Assembly (NCBI GenBank): GCA_023393155.1
Contig: JAEWML010000207.1
Location: 1-5,291, forward strand
Length of the DNA stretch: 5,291 nt
Direction of reading: 5' to 3'
DNA from: Bacillota bacterium
GTDB taxonomy: Bacteria; Bacillota; Clostridia; Oscillospirales; Oscillospiraceae
This document shows positions 1 to 4,818 of this stretch, one piece after another. The translations under genes and the position numbers were made by a program. The notes beneath the pieces are model-generated. The model was not told the origin of the DNA and did no database searches. It was given only the letters and a program-made list of their open reading frames with translations. Positions within the stretch are counted from its first letter, which is position 1. Each line of letters opens with the position of its first letter.

Positions 1-158
1 GCATAGCGCACCCGCGCCGGCTCCGCCCTGCGATAGCGCCAGAGAAACCCGATTTTCTCCAGCCGCCAGCCGTTGGAAGCCATTTTTTCCAGATGCTCCT
101 CAATATTCGCGTCCTGATAGAATTCGTACCACATCATCGTCCGCTTTGTCTCTCTCAT
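1..158 (-). CDS. DUF2812 domain protein, N-terminal part (cut by left window edge)
   Basis: Only the first 52 codons are visible. The translation begins MRETKRTMMWYEFYQD and continues with an EEHLEKMASNGWRLEKIG stretch. The pattern of aromatic start, 'E-x-L-x-x-M-A-x-x-G-W-x-L' and a following aromatic segment is typical of the DUF2812 N-terminal domain. Family members usually continue into predicted membrane helices, but that part lies outside the window. The function is not known. The ATG is chosen because it overlaps the padR-type stop as ATGA (158-155) and is preceded by a strong GGAGG (165-169) 6 nt upstream, so translation is probably coupled to the repressor gene. PadR/DUF2812 pairs are common in Firmicutes, where the PadR protein usually controls its membrane partner. 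That regulatory role is inferred here. Confidence 0.8.
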   Translation of the reverse strand, partial: MRETKRTMMWYEFYQDANIEEHLEKMASNGWRLEKIGFLWRYRRAEPARVRY

Positions 159-478
159 GCCCTTCCTCCTCCTGTGCCTTGTCGCCGGTAATCCGCCAGC
201 AGCGCTTCCATCCGATTGGCCTCCGCCAGCAGCGCCTGTTCCCCCGCCGCCGTAATTCGGTAGCTCCTCCGGCGGCCTTCCGCCGCCGTCTCCGCAATCA
301 TGCCCGCGTTTAGAAAGCTTTCCAGCAGGTTATACAGCGTCCCCGGACCGATCATCACCCGTCCGTCCGTCAGCTCCGCCACCCGGGCCATCACGTCCGC
401 GCCGCACAGCTCTTCCCGCAGGGAAAGAAGGATGTAAAACATCTGCTCCGTCAGTGTCTGAAACTTTTCCCGGGCCAT
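155..478 (-). CDS. PadR-family winged-helix transcriptional regulator
   Basis: This 107-aa protein is a short (subfamily-2 size) PadR repressor. Residues about 1-80 form the winged helix. TEQMFYILLSL is helix 1, the IGPGTLYNLLESFLNAGMI stretch (about 43-61) holds the recognition helix with the family's G-T-L-Y-x-L-L signature, and GRRRSYRITAAGE (about 68-80) is the beta wing. The C-terminal helix (about 80-100) would form the dimer interface. ATG at 478 is supported by GGAGGT (485-490) with a 6-nt spacer. It is first in an operon with the DUF2812 gene, which overlaps its stop codon. The promoter carries tandem repeats expected of an autoregulatory operator. The ligand is unknown; many PadR proteins respond to phenolics, drugs or envelope stress. 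Confidence 0.93.
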   Translation of the reverse strand: MAREKFQTLTEQMFYILLSLREELCGADVMARVAELTDGRVMIGPGTLYNLLESFLNAGMIAETAAEGRRRSYRITAAGEQALLAEANRMEALLADYRRQGTGGGRA

Positions 479-499
479 CCGCCTACCTCCCTTTCAAAT

Positions 500-544
500 A
501 TCGAATATCGTTATTCTAATAACATAACATCGAATATCGCTATT
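500..544 (-). promoter_or_regulatory. Probable PadR operator: tandem 16-bp repeats around a 14-bp inverted repeat
   Basis: Plus-strand ATCGAATATCGTTATT (500-515) recurs as ATCGAATATCGCTATT (529-544), with one mismatch and start-to-start spacing of 29 bp. Between and overlapping them lies the perfect inverted repeat GTTATT-CT-AATAAC (510-523). The distal copy sits inside the -35/-10 spacer and the proximal copy covers the expected transcription start. A protein bound here would block RNA polymerase. Assignment to the adjacent PadR regulator is inferred from position and from the family's habit of autoregulation. Confidence 0.65.
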
Positions 545-549
545 GTCAA
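521..549 (-). promoter_or_regulatory. Promoter of the PadR/DUF2812 operon
   Basis: On the minus strand the sequence reads TTGACA (544-549, perfect -35), a 17-bp spacer, then TATGTT (521-526, -10). Transcription should start near 513-515, giving a leader of roughly 35 nt that contains the GGAGGT ribosome site. The direct repeats described separately overlap the spacer and the expected start point. Confidence 0.75.
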
Positions 550-558
550 CAGACTCAT

Positions 559-588
559 AAAAAAGGGCGGGAGCACAAAGCTCCCGCC
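559..588 (-). terminator. Intrinsic terminator of the ModE-like gene
   Basis: A perfect 9-bp stem GGCGGGAGC/GCTCCCGCC (566-574 with 580-588) with a 5-nt loop is followed on the minus strand by C and then six T (559-564). It lies 21 nt after the stop of the ModE-like gene and upstream of the PadR promoter, so it insulates the two minus-strand units. Confidence 0.9.
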
Positions 589-609
589 ACGAAATTTCTG
601 CAAAAAGGG

Positions 610-972
610 TCACGTTTCCTCCGGCCCAACCGCAAAATAGTATTTAAACCGCTCTGCCGCAAAGCCCTGCACCTCGGCACAGTACTGATCATAGGCCGCC
701 AGCAGCGCCGTGGCCTCCTCGGTCAAGGCCGCGCCGCCGCCGTTTTTTCCCCCGGTGACGCTGCTGAGCATTTTGCAGCCGAAGACAGACTCCGCCGTGC
801 GCACGATGCGCCATGCCTTGGAATAGGCCATGGCCATGGACGCGGCGGCAGCGCGCAGGGACCGATACTCCTCCACCCGGTGGAGCAGCGTGGCGATTCC
901 CGGCCCGAAGCCCCGCTCGTCGTCGTCGGAATATAATCTGACAGTCAGTTTTAATTTCAAATGTTCGTTCAT
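610..972 (-). CDS. ModE/LysR-type winged-helix DNA-binding protein (stand-alone domain)
   Basis: The protein is 120 aa from MNEHLKLKLTVRLYS. It matches the N-terminal DNA-binding domain of ModE (COG2005): 'FGPGIATLLHRVEEYRSLRAAA', then MAMAYSKAWRIVRTAE (recognition helix region, about residues 46-61), then the Gly-rich TGGKNGGGAALT wing and a C-terminal helix. The molybdate-binding MOP domains of full-length ModE are absent, so metal sensing cannot be assumed. An in-frame ATG 18 nt upstream (990) is rejected as the start because it lies between the -35 and -10 boxes of the gene's promoter. The first A of the ATG at 972 falls where transcription should begin. The gene is divergent from the Fe-S aldo/keto reductase operon, a possible but unproven target. 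Confidence 0.88.
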   Translation of the reverse strand: MNEHLKLKLTVRLYSDDDERGFGPGIATLLHRVEEYRSLRAAAASMAMAYSKAWRIVRTAESVFGCKMLSSVTGGKNGGGAALTEEATALLAAYDQYCAEVQGFAAERFKYYFAVGPEET

Positions 973-978
973 GCCTGC

Positions 979-1007
979 ATCATAGCACATCCCGCCCGCT
1001 TCGTCAA
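979..1007 (-). promoter_or_regulatory. Promoter of the ModE-like gene; predicts a leaderless mRNA
   Basis: On the minus strand TTGACG (1002-1007) and TATGAT (979-984) are separated by exactly 17 bp. Six nucleotides separate the -10 box from the ATG at 972, so the expected +1 coincides with the A of the start codon. There is no room for a Shine-Dalgarno site in the transcript. This fixes the start at 972 and argues for leaderless translation. Confidence 0.72.
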
Positions 1008-1088
1008 ACGGGTATTTTCGTGATTCAGCTCAACCTTCCGCCCCACCAAACAAAGCGGCACGACAGGGCGCAAACCGCCCGAAGCGAT

Positions 1089-1104
1089 TTCCCGGTCTCG
1101 GGAA
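1089..1104. promoter_or_regulatory. Inverted repeat in the divergent regulatory region (candidate operator)
   Basis: A perfect 6-bp inverted repeat TTCCCG-GTCT-CGGGAA lies 23 bp upstream of the -35 box of the reductase operon. It is about 80 bp upstream of the -35 of the ModE-like gene. The position suits an activator or repressor site, but no known operator consensus is recognised and the regulator is unknown. No T-run follows on either strand, so it is not a terminator. Confidence 0.35.
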
Positions 1105-1127
1105 GCAAGCCGTAATCTTTTCGCCTC

Positions 1128-1156
1128 TTGCAAACTGTCTCCCGATGGTCTACAAT
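1128..1156 (+). promoter_or_regulatory. Promoter of the aldo/keto reductase operon
   Basis: TTGCAA (1128-1133) and TACAAT (1151-1156) are separated by 17 bp and followed by an AT-rich start region. Transcription should begin near 1163, leaving a leader of about 47 nt with GGGGAGG (1195-1201) before the ATG at 1210. Confidence 0.75.
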
Positions 1157-1209
1157 AAAATTTAATATCGGTGAACTTTCTGAAATCGCACAACGGGGAG
1201 GAAATATCC

Positions 1210-2244
1210 ATGGAAATCGAAAAGGTCCGCCTGGGCAGGACAGAACTGCTGGTCACAAAAACCGCCTTCGGCGCGCTGCCCGTTCAGCGCGTCAGCCACA
1301 GCGACGCAACGGCGCTGCTGCGCCGCGCCTTTGACGCGGGAATCAACTATTTTGACACCGCCAACGCCTATACCGACAGCGAGGAAAAGCTGGGCGAGGC
1401 GCTGGGCGACGTGCGGCACGAAATTGTGATCTCCACCAAAAGCGGCGGCAAGGACAAAAATACCGTGCAGTCCCACATTGAGGAGAGCCTCCGCCGTCTG
1501 AAAACCGACTATATCGACCTGTTTCAGTTTCACAATCCGGCGCAGCTCCCGGACATCAACGACCCCGACGGTCCCTTTGCCGCCGCGCTGGAGGCCAAGC
1601 AAAAGGGCTATGTCCGCCACATCGGCATTACGAACCACCGCCTGAACGTGGCACTTGCCGCCGTGGATTCCGGGAATTTTGAGACGATGCAGTTCCCCTT
1701 CTGCTATTTGTCCTCCGACAAGGATATTGACCTTACAGCTCGCTGCAAAGCAGCGGATATGGGATTTATCGCCATGAAGGGCCTGTCCGGCGGGATGCTG
1801 AACAACGCCGCCGCCTGCTACGCGTTCATGCAAGGCTATGACAACGTGGTTCCCATCTGGGGGATTCAGCACGAATGGGAGCTGGACCAGTGGCTGGAGC
1901 TGACTGAAAAGTGTCAAAAGATGACCCCCGAACTTCAGGCGGTCATTGACAAAGACCGCGAGGAGCTTGCCCACAACTTCTGCCGAAGCTGCGGCTATTG
2001 CCTCCCCTGCGCCGCCGGAATTGACATTCCTCAGGCCGCCCGGATGGCCATGCTGCTGCGCCGCGCGCCCTATCAGCCCTACATGTCCGACGAGTGGCAC
2101 GCCAAAATGCACAAAATTGAGGACTGCATCCACTGCAACGCGTGCAAGAGCCGCTGCCCCTATGAGCTGGACACGCCCACGCTGCTCCAGTCCATGCTGA
2201 AGGATTACGACGAGTTTTACGCCCTGCACCACAGCGCCGTATAA
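1210..2244 (+). CDS. Aldo/keto reductase with C-terminal 4Fe-4S domain
   Basis: This 344-aa protein has an AKR TIM barrel (about 1-245) followed by a cysteine-rich tail. The expected catalytic tetrad is visible: Asp49 (YFDTANAY), Tyr54, Lys77 (STKSGG) and a His at 108 (LFQFHNP). The tail holds two cysteine groups: C258-x2-C261-x2-C264-x2-C267 (FCRSCGYCLPC) followed by AGIDIP, and C306-x2-C309-x2-C312-x3-C316-P (CIHCNACKSRCPYEL). Both are typical of the ferredoxin-like extension in anaerobe AKRs and suggest electron transfer to or from a ferredoxin-type partner. The substrate is unknown. ATG 1210 is preferred over an in-frame ATG at 1171 because GGGGAGG (1195-1201) lies 8 nt before it and the barrel starts with the usual MEIEKVRLGRTEL. 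It is the first gene of a two-gene operon, with 19 nt before the next gene. Confidence 0.93.
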   Translation: MEIEKVRLGRTELLVTKTAFGALPVQRVSHSDATALLRRAFDAGINYFDTANAYTDSEEKLGEALGDVRHEIVISTKSGGKDKNTVQSHIEESLRRLKTDYIDLFQFHNPAQLPDINDPDGPFAAALEAKQKGYVRHIGITNHRLNVALAAVDSGNFETMQFPFCYLSSDKDIDLTARCKAADMGFIAMKGLSGGMLNNAAACYAFMQGYDNVVPIWGIQHEWELDQWLELTEKCQKMTPELQAVIDKDREELAHNFCRSCGYCLPCAAGIDIPQAARMAMLLRRAPYQPYMSDEWHAKMHKIEDCIHCNACKSRCPYELDTPTLLQSMLKDYDEFYALHHSAV

Positions 2245-2263
2245 GAAGAGAACGGAGAGAACG

Positions 2264-2701
2264 ATGCTTTTTCAAAACGAGGCTGTCAGCCTGAAGCTGG
2301 AAATTGTCAGCTACGAATTTTCCTCCTCCGCCGGTGCGTCGGCGGAGGACCGCAACTGGCTGGTCCTGCGGGCCACCTATACCCATGACGACGGCCGTGT
2401 CATCCGGGAATCCAGCAGTTGTTTGTCCACCGGTGATCTCCAGGAGCTGACCGCCGGGTTGAAGGTCCTGCGCTCCGGCATCCGCGACCGCTGGGACAGC
2501 GAATTTATCGAGCCGACGTTTCTCTTCTCCGCGTACAGGGACGAAGAGGGACGCTATATTGTGAACGTCTCCTTTGTCCTGCAAAGCACCATGGAGGACA
2601 TCGACTGCGCGGACGTGGACTGCGTAATGACCAATGCGGAGCTGAGCGCCCTGATTGGCGAGCTGGACGGCCTATGTAAGAAATTCCCCCAACGGGACTG
2701 A
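2264..2701 (+). CDS. 145-aa cytosolic protein resembling the WapI immunity family
   Basis: No signal peptide or membrane segment is visible. The order of motifs resembles WapI-family immunity proteins: an N-terminal beta strand pair (VSLKLEIVSYEF), 'NWLVLRATYTHDDG' (about 31-44), a Leu-rich helix following a 'CLSTGDLQEL' turn, 'FIEPTFLFSAY' (about 81-91), 'YIVNVSFVLQ' (about 98-107) and a C-terminal helix ending KKFPQRD. The match is from recalled pattern, not a search, so the family call is moderate and a housekeeping role is possible. ATG 2264 follows GGAGAG (2254-2259). The gene lies 19 nt after the reductase stop and shares its promoter and the terminator at 2753. No toxin gene is next to it. 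Confidence 0.75.
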   Translation: MLFQNEAVSLKLEIVSYEFSSSAGASAEDRNWLVLRATYTHDDGRVIRESSSCLSTGDLQELTAGLKVLRSGIRDRWDSEFIEPTFLFSAYRDEEGRYIVNVSFVLQSTMEDIDCADVDCVMTNAELSALIGELDGLCKKFPQRD

Positions 2702-2752
2702 CGGCGGCTTTGCGTTGTCCTCCCCCGCTCCCCCTGCCGCAATTCTTTAGAA

Positions 2753-2800
2753 AACGTCCCCGGCGGAAGAGCCTGTCTTCCACCGGAGACGTTGCTTTTT
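2753..2800 (+). terminator. Intrinsic terminator of the reductase operon (hairpin likely used in both directions)
   Basis: The stem is AACGTC-C-CCGG-C-GGAAGA (2753-2770), a 5-nt loop, then TCTTCC-A-CCGG-A-GACGTT (2776-2793), followed by GC and five T (2796-2800) on the plus strand. Two C/A mismatches interrupt the plus-strand stem. On the minus strand both become U-G wobbles, giving an 18-bp helix followed by a short U-run, so it may also end minus-strand transcripts from rsmA or the RNA element beside it. Confidence 0.8.
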
Positions 2801-2932
2801 AGGGTATGGGTGCTAGCTAAGCCCCAAGCGGGTAATCTGCGGGGCGTGCCAACATAAGCCGCGTATGTCCCCGGCAGTCCCATTGGTCTGGCATGCAGAC
2901 CCCCGAATACCACCGAAAGGAACGGCACTCCG
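2784..2932 (-). ncRNA. Candidate structured RNA with 6S-like rod fold
   Basis: Read on the minus strand, this segment between two convergent genes folds by hand into one long interrupted rod. The closing stem is CGGAG 2932-2928/2788-2784, CGUU 2924-2921/2793-2790, CUUU 2919-2916/2798-2795, a 4x4 internal loop, GGUAU 2911-2907/2807-2803, a UC bulge and GGG 2904-2902/2810-2808. A central bubble of 15 nt (2901-2887) faces 13 nt (2823-2811). The terminal stem is CCAA 2886-2883/2827-2824, GGG 2881-2879/2832-2830, CUGC 2877-2874/2840-2837, a bulged C, GGGG 2872-2869/2844-2841 and ACAUA 2868-2864/2856-2852 with a 7-nt loop. Closing stem, large bubble and long terminal hairpin are the hallmark of 6S RNA (ssrS), which sequesters RNA polymerase. 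No clear promoter was found. The strand is uncertain because the fold also works on the plus strand. A structured repeat is the main alternative. Confidence 0.5.
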
Positions 2933-2951
2933 TCAGTGCGGTGCCCGCTCG

Positions 2952-3800
2952 TCAGCCGGTCAGCCGTGCGCACAACGCGGCAAAATCCCGAAACGTCAAC
3001 TGCTCTCCCCGCACGGTTTCGGAAAGCCCGGCCCCACGGATAGCCTCCAAAAGCTCCTCCTTGGGCCGTCCCAGCGCGGAGGCCAAACTGTTGGCAAGCG
3101 TTTTTCGCCGCAGGGCAAAGGCCCCCCGCATCAGGCGCAGCAGCAGCGCCTCGTCCTCCGTCTCCACCGGGGGCTTTTCCCGCCGGACGCAGCGCACCAC
3201 GGCGGAGGTCACCTTGGGCGCGGGATAGAACTTTTCCGGCTCCACGGAAAAAAGATACTCCGGTTCCATATAGTATTGCAAAAACAGAGAAAAGGCGCTT
3301 CCCTCTCTGTCCCCCGGCGGGGCGCAGATTCTTTTGGCCACCTCCCGCTGAATCATGACGGTAAACTGACGGATTTCCTTTGTCTCCACAAATTTTGTGA
3401 GAACCGGCGTAGTGATGTTGTAGGGCAGGTTGGCGCAGGCCATCACCGGCAGGCCGCCGAACTTTTCCCGAAGCAATGCGTCCAGCTCCAGCTTCATCAC
3501 ATCGCCGGAAACCACCTCCGCATTGGGGTAAGGCGCCAGCGTCTCCTTCAGCACCGGCAAAAGCGACCGGTCCAGCTCCACGGCCACCACCTTGCCGGCC
3601 CTTTGGGCCAGCTCCACCGTCAGCGGCCCCACGCCGGGGCCAATTTCCAGCACGCCCCACTCCGGAGAAGCGCCGGAGGAATCCGCGATATCCCGCGGAA
3701 CGGCGGGGTCGATCAAAAAATTCTGGCCCATGGATTTTGAGAAACGGAAGCCGTGCCGCCCCAGCAGGTCCCGCAGATCGTTCAGCTCACAAAGATTCAA
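2952..3800 (-). CDS. rsmA: 16S rRNA (adenine1518/1519-N6)-dimethyltransferase RsmA (KsgA)
   Basis: From the TTG at 3800 the protein is 282 aa, normal for RsmA. It transfers four methyl groups from S-adenosylmethionine to the two adjacent adenines of helix 45 during 30S assembly. Visible motifs are SKSMGQNFLID (21-31), SAM motif I LEIGPGVGPLT (51-61) with Glu75 in VELD, SGD (98-100), the catalytic NLPYNIT (124-130) and FYPAPKVTSAVV (191-202), followed by the C-terminal helical domain. Homologues begin close to 'MNLC-LxDIRxLLxRHGFRFSKSMGQ', which favours the TTG at 3800. It has GGCGG (3808-3812) 7 nt upstream. A second TTG at 3857 with the same context would add 19 residues. No clear promoter with both boxes was found; a TATAGT lies at 3881-3886. 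Nothing key is missing. Confidence 0.95.
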   Translation of the reverse strand: MNLCELNDLRDLLGRHGFRFSKSMGQNFLIDPAVPRDIADSSGASPEWGVLEIGPGVGPLTVELAQRAGKVVAVELDRSLLPVLKETLAPYPNAEVVSGDVMKLELDALLREKFGGLPVMACANLPYNITTPVLTKFVETKEIRQFTVMIQREVAKRICAPPGDREGSAFSLFLQYYMEPEYLFSVEPEKFYPAPKVTSAVVRCVRREKPPVETEDEALLLRLMRGAFALRRKTLANSLASALGRPKEELLEAIRGAGLSETVRGEQLTFRDFAALCARLTG

Positions 3801-3869
3801 AAGTTTTCCGCCTTTCCGCGGGACACAGCCCGCAACCACGCAAAAAGAGCCTTGCAAAAGTTTTCCGCC
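3798..3869 (-). repeat. Duplicated RBS/start cassette in front of rsmA (15-bp direct repeat)
   Basis: The 15-mer GGCGGAAAACTTTTG occurs twice on the minus strand, at 3869-3855 and 3812-3798. Each copy places GGCGG 7 nt before a TTG, and the copies are 57 bp apart, so both TTG codons are in the rsmA frame. Protein conservation favours the inner one. The outer copy has a longer purine run (GGGGGCGG) and could allow an N-terminally extended form, or both may be relics of a genomic repeat. Confidence 0.6.
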
Positions 3870-3940
3870 CCCTGCGGCAAACTATACGCAAAGGGTATCC
3901 GGCGCGGTGTGTGTCCAAAGCTTTCTCTCATACCGCAAGC

Positions 3941-3975
3941 GCGCAAGGGAACCGCCAAAGGCGGTCCCCTTGCGC
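3941..3975 (-). other. Strong 16-bp hairpin downstream of the bactofilin gene
   Basis: The arms 3941-3956 and 3960-3975 pair over 16 bp around an AAA/TTT loop. On the plus strand there is one A/C mismatch (3950/3966). On the minus strand this becomes a G-U wobble, so the RNA made in the direction of the bactofilin gene is fully paired. It lies 33 nt after that gene's stop, where a terminator is expected, but the bases after it on the minus strand (GCTTGCGGTATG) contain no T-run. It may be a degenerate terminator, an mRNA 3'-end stabiliser or an attenuator ahead of rsmA. Confidence 0.6.
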
Positions 3976-4008
3976 ACGCCGTTACACCGCGGCCTTTTTA
4001 AAACACCG

Positions 4009-4725
4009 TTACTGAACCCTGCGGGGCAAAACCTGCATCTGCCCGCTGATGCCCGCGCCGTTTTCAATAGAAATGCTGGCAGCCTCCAAATCGCCCTCGA
4101 TATAGGCGCTGCCGCTGACCTGCACATGGCCGCTAACCTGCACGTTGCCCTGAATGCTTCCGGAGCAGTTCAGGTCCTTGCCGGTAATATTGCCGATGAC
4201 CTTGGAATTGCTGTCAACCCGAACGCTTTCGTCGGCGTGCACATCGCCCTGCACTTCGCAGGAAACCAGCTCCGCCACCCGCGCGCTCAAATCGCCCGCC
4301 AGCTTGGTGCGAATGGTCACGGTTCCATTGGCGCGGATGTCGCCCTGAAACTCGCAGTCCATATCCACATCGCCCTGCGCGGTCATGTTGCCTACAAAGG
4401 TGGTGCCCGCCGCCAGAATGGTCTTCTGTACGGGCGCGGAGGCCACTGCTCTGGTGTAGGACGGCTCCGTCGTATAGGGCACGGCTGCGGCAAAGGGGTC
4501 CTGCGGGGACATCTCCGGCGGCACCAGCGGCTCCGGCGCGGGAGGGACCGCAAAGCCGCTCTCGGGCGCAGCCGTCTCCGCAGGGGCAAACATCTCGTCG
4601 GACACATAGGGCTCGGACGGAGCCGCCATCACAGGCTCTGCGGCGGGAGCCTCGGCTCTGCCGTCTCCGCCAACTCCGAACATCTCGTTCATGGCCTTGC
4701 TGAAATTATCCTTTTTCATCTGCAT
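4009..4725 (-). CDS. Bactofilin-family polymer-forming protein
   Basis: This 238-aa protein has three parts. The N-terminal tip MQMKKDNFSKAMNEMFG (1-17) is a short, possibly amphipathic helix. Residues about 22-98 form a Pro/Ala/Glu-rich, probably disordered linker. Residues about 99-232 are a bactofilin beta-helix core with short repeats of the form 'G-x-h-x-h-x-G-x-h' (TTFVGNMTAQGDVDMDC, FQGDIRANGTVTI, LAGDLSA, VQGDVHA, VIGNITG, IQGNVQV, IEGDLEA, ISGQMQV). Bactofilins polymerise without nucleotide into membrane-associated filaments that position cell-wall enzymes. There is no transmembrane helix. The linker is longer than in minimal bactofilins. ATG 4725 has AGGA about 7 nt upstream; a second ATG (4719) is less well placed. 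The polysaccharide deacetylase gene lies 93 nt upstream on the same strand, which suits a joint role in envelope shaping. Confidence 0.9.
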   Translation of the reverse strand: MQMKKDNFSKAMNEMFGVGGDGRAEAPAAEPVMAAPSEPYVSDEMFAPAETAAPESGFAVPPAPEPLVPPEMSPQDPFAAAVPYTTEPSYTRAVASAPVQKTILAAGTTFVGNMTAQGDVDMDCEFQGDIRANGTVTIRTKLAGDLSARVAELVSCEVQGDVHADESVRVDSNSKVIGNITGKDLNCSGSIQGNVQVSGHVQVSGSAYIEGDLEAASISIENGAGISGQMQVLPRRVQ

Positions 4726-4818
4726 TCAAATTCCTTTCTCTACTCTGGCGCTGCCCTGGCCAAAGGCTTTTTTCGCTGTACCGTTCAGCGTTTGTTACCT
4801 TTCATGCGCATACGTTTC

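Noticed and set aside
973..990. Upstream ATG that would extend the ModE-like protein by six residues
   Set aside because: It lies between the -35 and -10 boxes of the gene's own promoter, and homologues start near the inner Met.
1066..1080. GGGCG/CGCCC inverted repeat in the divergent gap
   Set aside because: The short GC-only arms are expected by chance in this composition, and there is no T-run or promoter overlap.
1162..2232. Long open frame antisense to the aldo/keto reductase
   Set aside because: It mirrors the codon bias of the real gene, has no recognisable domain, and the opposite strand encodes a complete Fe-S reductase with all motifs.
2885..2901. GGTCTG/CAGACC hairpin as an independent operator or tRNA-like arm
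   Set aside because: It is better explained as an optional small hairpin on the 5' side of the RNA element's central bubble. No tRNA consensus is present.
2925..2939. GCACT/AGTGC hairpin just after the rsmA stop as a terminator
   Set aside because: The stem is only 5 bp and there is no T-run on the minus strand. It is more likely a local alternative within the RNA element's 5' end.
3881..3886. TATAGT as an rsmA -10 box
   Set aside because: No -35-like hexamer lies 16-18 bp upstream and there is no TG extension, so it was not called a promoter.
4774..4790. CGCTG/CAGCG hairpin between the deacetylase and bactofilin genes as a terminator
   Set aside because: It is a 5-bp stem followed on the minus strand by A residues, not T. 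It cannot end the deacetylase transcript by the intrinsic route.
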